From NCBI GenBank assembly GCA_032717465.1, contig CM064670.1, positions 14,476,431 through 14,540,430 on the forward strand: a DNA stretch of 64,000 bases, written 5' to 3'. Shown here in pieces: positions 40,820 to 50,600 of this stretch. The notes below the pieces were generated by a model. It was not told where the DNA came from. It made no database searches and saw only the letters and a program-made list of their open reading frames with translations. A program made the position numbers and the translations under genes. Numbering within the stretch: position 1 is the stretch's first letter; the number at the start of each line of letters is the position of its first letter. This stretch comes from Coenobita brevimanus (taxonomy: Eukaryota; Arthropoda; Malacostraca; Decapoda; Coenobitidae).

Positions 40820-41640
40820 GGTCAATTGAGGTCATGTCCAATGGTGTGTGGCTTGTCAAGATGGCCCAATTTCCAGATTTTTCTTCGGCCTGCCTTCCTT
40901 CCAAACAAGACATTTTGCTTGTTTTTATATGGCCACAAGGACCACATAGCACCAATTTCGAATGCGGCAAAGATGGTTTCAGAGAAACTGAAGGAATGTT
41001 GAAGGCGGGTCAACCTCCTTGTGAAATCGGAGGCCAACCTGAAAAAGCAGAATAAGCAACTCCAAGAACAATACATGGCGTTGAGGAAGGATGTGACGAA
41101 GAACACACCAGTTGATATCATACCAAGCAAGGCCCAAAGCCATGATCTTGTCTTTCTCAAGGACCTCCTCAACTACCCGGACCAGGAGGTGGCATCACTG
41201 ACAAAGAAAGCCCTTCGACGTCACCTCTGGTAACTCAGTGAGGAGTCCGCCTCCCTGGGGTTTCTTCAACGAGAGACTTGAACCGGAGACCAGGCAGAGG
41301 ATGCTGGAAAACCTTTGCCAGCCAGCCTGGAAGTGTCTGAAGAGGCTGGAGGGAAAAAATCTCAGCATTTCTACCACTGACACCCTGGACAGATTTGTGA
41401 CCAGCCGAAAGAAAGAAATGCTAGAGTGGATGGCTGCTAAGGCTGGAGTTCAGCACGAGATCCCTCAAGCCATCTACACCCCAGACCTCAACAACCTGGT
41501 AAAAAATTTGAAAGTTATAAATGATGCTCCAGAACGAGGAATTGCAATAATCCAGGTGCTCAACGCATGATGCAAGGACAAAGAGCAGAAACAGTTCCAT
41601 CTAAAAATCGTGCACAATAACTAAAAACAGTTCAGGGGAC
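40820..41640 (+). pseudogene. broken gene of unidentified family
   Basis: Coding-like plus-strand text in three shifted segments: AAKMVSEKLKE (near 40960-41000); LLVKSEANLKKQNKQLQEQY with VTKNTPVDIIPSKAQSHDLV and DLLNYPDQEVASLTKKALRR (41000-41233); and FFNERLEPETRQRMLENLCQ, PAWKCLKRLEGKNLSIS, NNLVKNLKVINDAPERGIAI (41238-41570). The same frame after the stop reads CKDKEQKQFHLKIVHNN. The 'VxNDxAERG' element is, as I recall, seen at the end of a poorly characterised arthropod protein group that is repeated in genomes. I cannot name it. Frame breaks near 41000 and 41232 and a stop at 41568 mark it as dead. It lies between the hAT and piggyBac elements and could be cargo, a retrocopy or a further transposon. 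Confidence 0.5.
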
Positions 41641-42286
41641 AAAGGTTAGTTTACCTAACTCCACTGTAGTCCACACTGAGATTGTCACTTTTGCATCAAC
41701 TTCACTTGTAAAGTTCCGCTTTTTATCACTGTTTCTGTAAAAATATGCCAACAAATGCGACCCTTAAATTAATGGCAATTGCTAAAAAAATAAGTAAAAC
41801 TCTTTCTACTTAAATGGGATAAGGAACCAATCAATATGAACTGCCACCACAATATTCATATCTCTATTTTTATACTGATGAAACACCCTAGTACACATTC
41901 ATGGAATTTTGTGGCTGTGATGATTACATAGTCAAAAACAAAAGTTCACATATAAACCTACTGTGTTTAGTTCACATTCAAGGCATATCCATTACTTTTC
42001 TCCCTGCTACATCTCATCAAAGTGAATCATCTTCTCACAGAGATACAAATCAAACCTCTCTTAGCTTTGGACCTTTAGCCTAAAGAAAGTAAGATTTACA
42101 AGAACCGAAATATCAGACAAACTTTTGTCCTCAATACGCCTCATGTGAAAGATGACGTCAGAAAGGTGACATTATAAGATATATGAATTCTAATCATGCT
42201 ACTGCCCAGAGATACAATGCTGCCTTAGGGAGACCCCTTGTAGTAGGGGGAAAAAAAAAAAAAAAAAAACACACTTAACCCTTTAA
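41641..42286. other. no gene; ends in poly-A and TTAA
   Basis: AT-rich sequence with no recognisable coding or repeat unit except a poly-A tract at about 42251-42269. TTAA tetranucleotides occur at 42275-42278 and 42283-42286; the second best fits the target site of the following piggyBac element. Confidence 0.4.
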
Positions 42287-44138
42287 CCCGCCATGTCTCG
42301 TCAATGTATGGGTACGTCAGAACTTTTTTTTCATGCTGAAACCCGTTGATGTACTGGTATGTTTTGAAATTGCGAGGTCCGTCATTTGCACATTTTTCAA
42401 GTTTCGCGCATGATTTTTGGTAAGCATACGCAGGAGACCTTCCACTATCTGCTGCCAGGTGGGGACACTCCTTGACCCTGCATGACCCCTGCACACCATT
42501 GTCTTGGTCACTCACCTGTTAGCAGTGACCCACTCAAGACATGGCGCACCCACCAAGGTCCCTCTCACGATGAAATTCAAGCCACCCTTGATGCCTTCAC
42601 AGGCGAGAGTGATTCTCCAATTGACGACGATGTGGAGGACAAAGATTGTGTGGCGCCAGAGGAAGAAACGAGCAGCAGTGATGAGGAGGTACCGTCACTA
42701 AGGAAGGTGCAGTATGTGATGTACCGCAGGGCAAAGGAAGACCAGCCAGGACCCCAAGCATGTGCACACATCTCTCTCCGGCCCCTAGACGAAGGGTATG
42801 ACGAGGACAAGGATGAGGATGAAGACGGAGCAACAGGTTGTGGTGTTCCCTCGTGGCTGGGAAGGGAGAGGATTTCACCGCGAGGAGCTGAAGGGGCGGC
42901 AAGGAGAAAGATAAGATATGGGCCTAGTGCTCTGTCTGAGGATGGCACGAGTGGTGTGGTGGGCGCCAGTGAAAGGGAAAGTGGTGGTGGTGGTGGGGAG
43001 CCAGCTCCAGGGCAAGCACGTGGAGCACCTGGGGAGCGGGCAGGTAGGGAGCATTTGCTCCCCAGCACCTTTTTCACCCCACAAACTTCCCGCGCTTCCT
43101 CCCCACAACCCCATGATGTGGGAAATGGAAGGAAAGGGAAGGGGAAGGGAAAAGAGAATGGTAAAAGGAGCGCGAGTGGGGAAGGACGCCGCTCTCCATC
43201 TCCCCAACCTACCCCACCACCCTCTCCTCCCCAATGAAGGCAACAATGGAGACGAGGCTGGAAACATTGATGTGCCGTGGGACTGGGAAGATGGGGGTCA
43301 TTTCACTCCCATCATTGATCAGTTCACAGAGGAATGGCGAACTGGCTGTACCGCACCTGGCCTCCACGCAGGCTCCACCAGAGTGGATTTCTTCCACCAA
43401 TACTTCGGTGAGTAGTTTGTGGAGCAAATAGTGGAAAAAACAAACACGTTCGCTAGTAGCCAGCACCGCCTAAGCAAGTGTGAAGTTACAATGGGCAGGC
43501 ACTCCCAGCATTGTGACTACCCAGTGATGACAGGTGAGATGTTTATATTTTTTGTCCTGGTTCTCTTGATGGGTTTTGTAAGGAAACGACAAATTCCAGC
43601 ATTTTGGTCTACAGATCCTATGATAAACACACCTTTCTTTGGGAAGGTAATGGATCAGAACAGATTTCAGCACATTCTGAGCCGCCTCCACTTTTACGAC
43701 ACCGACGACCATGCAAATGCTAATAACACAGATGGAATGAGGAGAAAAAGGATGGTTTTTGTTCACCTGCAGGAAAAGCTCCGCTTATCTTTCTATCCTT
43801 ACGGACACCTTGTCACATATGAGGGTCTCGTGTTGTGGAGAGACCTTATTTCTTTTCGGCAGTACATACCCAGCAAGTGACACTGTTTTGGGTTCAAGAT
43901 CTTCGTTATGTGTGACTGTAAAACTGGTTATGTATAAGACAAAGTCTTGTACACCAGCGCACAGAAAGACATAACAGAAGATCAAAGTATTGGACTCTCT
44001 GGGGCCGTGGTGAAGACTATGATAGAGGAATACCTTCATCGTGGTCATGTCTTGTACCTAGACAACTGGTACACTAGCCCCATTCTCACTTGGTTCCTCC
44101 ACCTTCATGACACCAGAGTCTGTGGTACCGTGGAGGGG

Positions 44139-44172
<34 letters not shown>

Positions 44173-45401
44173 CCATCATATGGTCAAGGTTGAGAGGAAA
44201 CTTGATAAGAATGAGGCTTCCCCCCCCCCCCAATCAAATAACATCCTCGCCACCGTATGGAACCACAACAGGGAAGTTTTCCTCCTTTCGACGGTGCACC
44301 CCCCCTGATGCACCGCAACTCCATGGATCACCGCAGTGAGAGGAGGTGCCACGTCTGGAAACCAGAGTCAGTTATTAACTACAGCATCAACATGAGGCAG
44401 GTTGACCAGTCTGACTCCATGATTTCCAGTGTGGAATGTGCCAGGACCACACTGAACTGGTACAAAACACTGTTTCTCCACCTGCTAGACATCACGGTCC
44501 TCATGCCCACTACCTCCACGCCTTGACTACGAGTACCTCAGAGACCTTCGAGGGGTTTGTGAGGGAGCTGTCTCATGAACTTATCGCTAAATATGCTGAG
44601 GAAAGGCCACACCACCGTCCCCGCCCCGCCACTGCCGGCTAGACTCCCTGATGCCTCACAGGACGACACTTCCCCAGCCTCATCCCTCTTCAACCAAACT
44701 GTTCTAGACCCCAACGCCACTGTCACGTATGTAGTCACTCAAGAGCATGACCAACCACTCATAGAAAAGACATGAGGTACAAGTGTGTTGACTGCAACAT
44801 AGGATTGTGCGTGGAGCCCTGTTTCTGGGACTACCACACCTTTGTAAACTTCTGATACTGTGTGTGCTCGTAATATATGAAGCTCACTATAGTAGTAAGG
44901 CCTGTAAATATATGTGATAACTGTAACATAATGTGTAAACTTGTATGTTTGTGGGAAAGTCCTATGCAAGTTGAAAAATAGACTGTAAGTTGAAACAACA
45001 GTCACAGTGAGTCACTGGTGCAAGAAATGGCGATTTTTATGTGTTCGGTGAGTGAAACAATACTTTTATCGCCGATATTTGTGTATAAAAACCAATATAT
45101 CATTGTACTACATATAAATTTGTACCAAATGAACAAATACCTACCTATTTTGAGTGGTTTGGAAGAGTTACCCCTACCATAGAAAACGTGAGAGTTGCTC
45201 TGTGGCTCCAGAGAAGACGGTACCAAGTGTGGGGAGGGTCACCTGTACAGCTCACTTCTAGGCTCAAGTGAGCACTTTTTTGTGATTTGTCATTGTTTCT
45301 CACAAAAAGAGGAGGTTTGAGAAAAAAAAAAAAAAAAATCCGAAACTGGTCAGGATTGGGGGGAGGGGTCATTGGTGAAAAATCAGTCGGAACACGGAGG
45401 G
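42287..45401 (+). mobile_element. piggyBac DNA transposon, decayed (3.1 kb)
   Basis: TTAA at 42283-42286 and 45402-45405. Ends CCCGCCATGTCTCGTC and inverse CCCTCCGTGTTCCGAC match at about two thirds of positions. It holds a complete but broken piggyBac transposase (42482-44855). An A33 run (44139-44171) and a poly-C run (about 44221-44230) interrupt the coding part. Confidence 0.8.
42482..44855 (+). pseudogene. piggyBac transposase, multiple frame breaks
   Basis: Order of segments: acidic N-terminus (PIDDDVEDKDCVAPEEETSS; 42482-43237) with a Pro/Ser/Lys-rich stretch; start of the DDE_Tnp_1_7 domain (MTGEMFIFFVLVLLMGFVRK, DPMINTPFFGKVMDQNRFQH, SRLHFYD; 43419-43880) ending SFRQYIPSK then a stop; GFKIFVMCDCKTGYV with the first catalytic Asp, then a stop; HVLYLDNWYTSPIL with the second Asp; a poly-A disruption; YSINMRQVDQSDSMISSVEC with the third Asp; LNWYKTLFLHLLDI; and finally a Cys-rich C-terminal finger (RYKCVDCNIGLCVEPCFWDY) with a stop at 44853-44855. 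The three-Asp triad is recognisable, but the gene cannot be translated intact. Confidence 0.82.
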
Positions 45402-45405
45402 TTAA

Positions 45406-45876
45406 CTACGATGACAAGATTGTACTTATCTGTCACTCCCAAACAGTTTTATGTAGCTGGGGAGGGGGGGGACCTTCTGTAGTAACTCATTTACAATCCT
45501 CCATTAACCTCTCCAGTACGAAGATAACTTTTTTTTGTTACTCTATTCTTGCTACTGCCAGACAGTTCAATTCAGCTTATACAAGACCTCTCATTGTGAC
45601 ATTTAAACTAGCTGCCTGGCAAGAAGTAAATCATCACCACCAACATCACATGCATAATGCAGTGACCAGCTTCCACATGCCTGATGATGGCAGGCAGCTT
45701 TACTAAACACATCTAAGCTATGAGGGACAACTGATCCATACAGCCAAAGACCACCATTTTCTCCTACTGGAGAAGTGACCCACCCCTACCCAGCATTTCA
45801 TGCAAGGGTATGAGTGTTAAACGCTTTAGAGTGTAAGGTGAGATGCACATGTGGCAATTGTCTGGAATGGCTGTGT
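45406..45876. other. no gene seen
   Basis: Spacer between two TTAA-flanked elements, without coding frames or repeat ends. A short GC hairpin-like CTGATGATGGCAGGCAG occurs at about 45680 and is judged coincidental. Confidence 0.4.
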
Positions 45877-45880
45877 TTAA

Positions 45881-46762
45881 CCCTTTGAGATTCCGATGAC
45901 GATTTTGATCATCATTTCAAATCCAACCTCAGAGATTCCGATGACGCTTTTAATCGTCATTTTAAGAAACTTTTGTAAAATATTCCCCATAAATCCCATT
46001 TACGCATCATAACAAAGAGGCTCGAGCATGATGTCACGGAATGGTTATTCTATGCGTGGCGGGTATTGCACAGTTGGTCTGACTCATGGCTTTGTTTCTT
46101 TATTACTTTATTTTTGGCAAATATTATTCTACAACAAGGTATAAAATTTAAGGTTTTTGCCTAACTTCAACTCATCGCTTTGATGTTTAATTCTCTTTGT
46201 TTTCCATTTTTGAACATACTATGATAAAGTACAACTATTCAGCTTCAAAATAACACTACAACCAGCATCCCATCATAAAAAGTGTATTTACACTGACCAA
46301 TCAAAGAAAAAGATTGTGAAACAAATATGTGGCAGAGACTAAAATAAAATTTTGCATTTCTTTCATTTTACTGCGCAATAAAATGCAACAATTACCATAA
46401 TCTATATATTAATGTAATGGTAATTTATTGTAGTTTTGCATGGCTTAAACCAGATTTACATATCTTTATTAGTCTTTGTTTGCCGAATATTTTTCTACGG
46501 CAAGGTATAAAATTTTTGGTTTTTTCCTAACTTTAACTTGTCATTTTGACATTATATTTTCTTTGTTCTCCTTTATTGAACATACAGTGATAAAGTACAG
46601 GTATTCAACTTTAAAATGACACCACAACCAACAGTCTATCATGAAAAGTGTACTTACACAGAGGGATCAATGAAAAATATCGCGGCGTGAAGATGTGAGT
46701 CAGAGTGAGAGTGGCTGACTCTAGCACAGACATAGTGTGCCCGGCCCAAAAACCTGATAGGG
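45881..46762. mobile_element. piggyBac-like MITE with internal duplication
   Basis: TTAA on both sides (45877-45880, 46763-46766). Ends are CCCTTTGAGATTCCGATG and inverse CCCTATCAGGTTTTTGGG, matching at the outer bases. Near the left end GAGATTCCGATGACG is repeated twice about 45 bp apart. A ~200-bp segment (about 46112-46310) recurs as 46482-46676 (shared GGTATAAAATTT, GATAAAGTACA and AAAAGTGTA.TTACAC blocks). No transposase. Confidence 0.62.
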
Positions 46763-46766
46763 TTAA

Positions 46767-47237
46767 GAGTGAGTCTGTACATGTCAAGGGAATCTTAACA
46801 GGGTACAAACATATCAGAACACATTAAAGGGACATATACTGTGCTGTATCCTCTTAAATATCTGCTCTAGGTGGGACTAACTACCTTACAGGAATGGTTG
46901 GAACACACACTACCAATCCAACTGCTGGAGGCTCCTATGATCACCATTATCCTGACTTCTCCCCCTCGACCCGTAAGAATGGAGTAGGGAAATGAAAGGG
47001 AGAAAAGGTTTGAAATCTTGATTAAACCGTACACAGAGATGACTTCTTCTTTTTTTTTTTTTTTTTTTTTTTTTTGCCATGGCCAAATGATTTTATTCAG
47101 ATTAAAGAAATCTTCTCATAATCAACAGGCTAAACTAGCTGTTAGGTAAGGGGTAAATAACAATAACAACAATAATAATATAATTAAAATAATACTAATA
47201 CTAATACAATTATTATTATTATTATTATTATTATTAT
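46767..47237. other. no gene; poly-T and (ATT)n tracts
   Basis: Contains a poly-T tract (about 47051-47076) and an (ATA/ATT)n tract (about 47165-47237) but no coding sequence. Confidence 0.6.
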
Positions 47238-47297
47238 TGCCTCAGGCTCCTACACTCCTCATGGGGCAATGTAGGATTGGATGATGGATGGATGGAT
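47238..47297 (+). mobile_element. 3' tip of the tRNA-like SINE
   Basis: CTCATGGGGCAATGTAGGAT followed by TGGATGATGGATGGATGG, identical in layout to the ends of the SINEs at 3974 and 8391. All else is truncated; an (ATT)n tract precedes it. Confidence 0.65.
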
Positions 47298-47342
47298 TAT
47301 TATTATTATCATCACCATCACCCTGACATTTTTTTTCCAACA

Positions 47343-49403
47343 TTAGGATGGGGTATAAGAGCATAGTGGAAGAAAGACTGGGAAGGTATGAGTTAGAGCA
47401 GTTGGAAGGGGTGGAAGACGTATGTAAGATTTTCACGGAAGAGATAGGTGCAGCGTGAGATGGTTTGTGGAATGAGGAGGAGGTGCAGGGGTGTGCAGGG
47501 GACAGCATGGTGGAATGATGAGGTGGAACGAGCTGTGGAACAAAAGAAGAAGGCATATAGTAAATGGTTAGCAAGTAGAGGTAGGGCAGAAGATGAGAGA
47601 GAAAAGAGAGGTATGGTATATGTGAGCAGGAGTAGGGAGGTTAAGAGACTGGTGACGGAAAGTAAGAAGAAAGTGGATGAAGAGTTTGGAAGGAATCTAT
47701 GTGTAAAACGGAGGGAGAATAAGAATTTTGGAAGAAGGTAAAAAAAGTAAGACAGTGTGAAAGGGGAAATAGTACGGGAGTGAATGATGGGAAAAAAAGA
47801 TTGTTGGTGGAGAAGAGAGAGAAATTGAGGAGATGGAAGGAGCACTTTAAAGATTTGTTGAATGTAGAAAGTGAGAGCAGTGTGAGTATAAGTGGCTGGG
47901 GAATGGCTAGAAGAAGAGATGAGAGGAGGGAGGGGGATATCAGTACAGTAAGGTGGAAGTAGTGGAAGCAATGAAGAAGATGAGGATGGGAAAGGCCACA
48001 GAAATTGATGGAATGTGTGGTGAAGTGCTGAAGTATGGGGGTGAGATTGTTGTGGAGTGGATATGGAAGTTGTGTAGATTGGCTTGGGAAGAGGGAAGGG
48101 TTCCAGAGGACTGGAAATCAGGTATAATTGTTCCTTTATACAAAGGAAAAGGGGAGAGAGAAGTATGTGGTAACCATGGGGGTATTTGCCTACTTAATGT
48201 GACTGGAAAAATATATGCTAGAATTCTCATTCATAGGGTTAGACATATAACAGAGGAGCTAGCTGGAGTAGAACAAGGGGGATTTAGGAAGGGAAATGGA
48301 TGTGTAGATTAGATATTTGTTCTATGATGTTTAGTGGAGAAGTATCTAGTGAAGGGAAAGAAAGTGTATGCTGCCTTCATGGACTTGGAGAAGGAATATG
48401 ACAGAGTAGACAGGCAAGGTATGTGGAAGGTATTAAGAATATATGGAGTGGAAGGGAAATTGCTGAGTGCTGTGAAGAGTAAGTAAGAAGAAGACAGGGC
48501 TACGGTGGGAGTGGATGGTGAGCTGAGTGGGTTCTTTGATCTAAATGTGGGACTGAAACAGGGTTGTGTGATGTCTCCATGGCTGTTTAAGATATACTTG
48601 GATGGGGTTGTAAAGGAGGTGCAAAGTAGGGCAGCGGATGTGGGGGTGGCTCTAATGAATGAGGGTGAGATGTGGAAGATTCCGGTGTTACTGTTTGCTG
48701 ATGATACAGTATTGTTGAGTGAAGATGAATGGGAGTTGCAAGGTTTGGTGAATGAATTTGGGACAGTGTGTAAGAAGAGGAATCTGAAAGTTAATGTAAA
48801 CAAGAGTAAGGTTATGGTGTTTGAGAGGAATGAAGTCACAGAATGTAGTGAGGTTGGATTGTGAGGATATGGAGAATGTGAGTGCATTCAAGTACTTGGG
48901 TAGTGTGATGAGTACGGACGGACATTTGGGGGATGAAGTGCTTGAAAGGGTACAGCAGGAAAGGAAGGTTGTTGGTTCACTGAAAGCAGTGATGAGAAAT
49001 AGGGAGGTGTGTATGGAAGTTAAGAAGTCACTGTATGATAGTACTGTGGGGTGACATGGAGGGACAGGATGACGAATGAAGAAGTGAAGGAGCATTGTGT
49101 GATGGATGTGGATGTGGCTGAGAAAATTAGGAGACATACACCAAGGTGGTTTGGACAAGTGGAGTGAATGGAGAATGAAAGATTGACTAAGAGGGTATAT
49201 GTAGGTTAGGTGGAGGGAGGGAGAGTAAGGGGAAGACAGAGGATGAGGTGGAGGGATGGAGCTGAGAGGTATATGAGAGAGGGGGGAGTGAGTTGGGGGG
49301 AGGGCAGTCAAATGGTGGGTGACAGAGCGACTTGGAGGCATTTTCTCTGCAGCCATCCTTTGCAGAATTAGGGCATCAGGCTATAGATACTGTAGATAGA
49401 TAG
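47343..49403 (+). pseudogene. RTE-like LINE family B, 5'-truncated and decayed
   Basis: Plus strand. It starts in the basic linker after the endonuclease (GTAWWNDEVERAVEQKKKAY at 47448-47741). RT pieces follow: IKSGIIVPLYKGKGEREVCG-like text in 47953-48312, AAFMDLEKEYDRVD near 48370, GLKQGCVMSPWLFKIYLDGV and LLFADDTVLL in 48505-48864, then NVSAFKYLGSVMSTDG and the 3' region. It ends ...ATCAGGCTATAGATA with a (GATA)n tail. Stops near 48310, 48485, 48862 and 49052 and the loss of the GSEAWTLLE segment show decay. It is more diverged from the other B copies than they are from each other. Confidence 0.8.
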
Positions 49404-49919
49404 GATGGGGTTAGGTGGGGGTGCTCACCATCCACTCACTCGATGTACTGCTGCTCTTGAGTGTCTGCCTTTTCCTCTCCTCCATCATTTTTTCCTTACA
49501 TCCTCTTCTGTCTTTCTTTCCTTCATTCTTTCCTCATCCTTCTGCCTACAGGTGACTTTACACTCCCTCTTCTGTCTTTCTTTCATTCATTCTTTCCTCT
49601 TCCTTCTCCCTGTGGTGACTACACTGAGTGACAAGATAAATGGTTTCCCGTACACCAGGAAACCATTTACTATGCTGGGTGGTAACCATATAACCAAATT
49701 TTGGTGCCTAGTGGTTTAGTGGGTAATTATTGTGCTCCAATTGGATTGAGCCGGTGAAGGTTTATATCCAAGGAATGGTTGGGGTTATTCCTCACATAAT
49801 GCCACTCAGGGATGAGTGAGGCTGGTCATTCTGATCTTAAATGTCAGGACCAACTTGCCTAGCCCCGGGCTCATAGGATCCTCATGGGGCAACATAGGAT
49901 TGGATGATGGATGGATGGT
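49404..49919 (+). mobile_element. composite SINE (head module + tRNA-like SINE), long copy
   Basis: The head includes GTGCTCACCATCCACTCACT, two pyrimidine-rich repeats each followed by an 'AGGTGACT'-like box, GAGTGACAAG and a hairpin (49638-49650 with 49656-49668, one mismatch). The 3' half begins near CCTAGTGGTTTAGTGGGTAA (A-box-like), with GGTTTATATCC (B-box-like) ~45 bp on, ending GGCAACATAGGATTGGATG and (GGAT)n. It lies directly after the tail of the LINE B copy. Confidence 0.72.
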
Positions 49920-50230
49920 TAGAAAAGAAAACAAAATCTCCATTAGACCTGTCTCTAAGATGATAGCTATTTCTAATTTTCATCACCAGGCAATTATACA
50001 TGGTACAGCTCCCTTTTTTTTTATGTCTAAGTAAATAATGATGGGCTTATCAAAACAGACTGATGGCAACTTACTTGGCTTTCAATCATATCCCAGCTGT
50101 GTAGACCTAATGCCAACATACGCAGCATCAACACCAGTACTGAATTGTCCTGAAAATAATCATCTTCATCACTGTCATCATCAGTATCATTATTATCAAT
50201 ATCAGAATTATCATCATTGTTAAAATCATA

Positions 50231-50600
50231 GTGGTAGGTGGTGGCGACCATCATCCACTCACTAGATGTAGTGCTGCCTACTTCTTCCTTAGCCTTTATC
50301 ATTTTTTTTCTGTGCTTGCCCTCCTATCTTCCTATTTCTCCCATCTTTCCTGTCATTACTTATTGCTTTTCTTTCTGTTACAGGTGGCTTTACATTGAGT
50401 GACAAGCCAAATGGTTTCCTGTAAGCCAAGAAACCATTTACAACGCTGGGTGGTAACCATATAACCAAACCATACGTGCTCCCTACGTGTCAAGTGGGTT
50501 GGTGGAGGGTTAGTGCCCCTCCCTGTAAAACAAATAACTCAAAGTCAAATGGCCACCCCGTAAGGGATTATGGCGTCTGGCAAAAGAAAGAAAGAAAGAA
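50231..50600 (+). mobile_element. composite SINE, head module + LINE-B-type tail
   Basis: Same head as the neighbour at 49404 (CCATCATCCACTCACTAGAT, TACAGGTGGCTTTACA, GAGTGACAAGCC, hairpin at 50409-50439). After CCATATAACCAAACC it carries CAAGTGGGTTGGTGGAGGGT, AATGGCCACCCCGTAAGG and GGCGTCTGGCAA with an (AAAG)n tail. This is the 5S-SINE/LINE B 3' module in place of the tRNA-like half. Confidence 0.72.

Noticed and set aside
45670..45700. A hammerhead-ribozyme-like CTGATGATGG core
   Set aside because: No matching GAAA segment and helix arrangement is found nearby.
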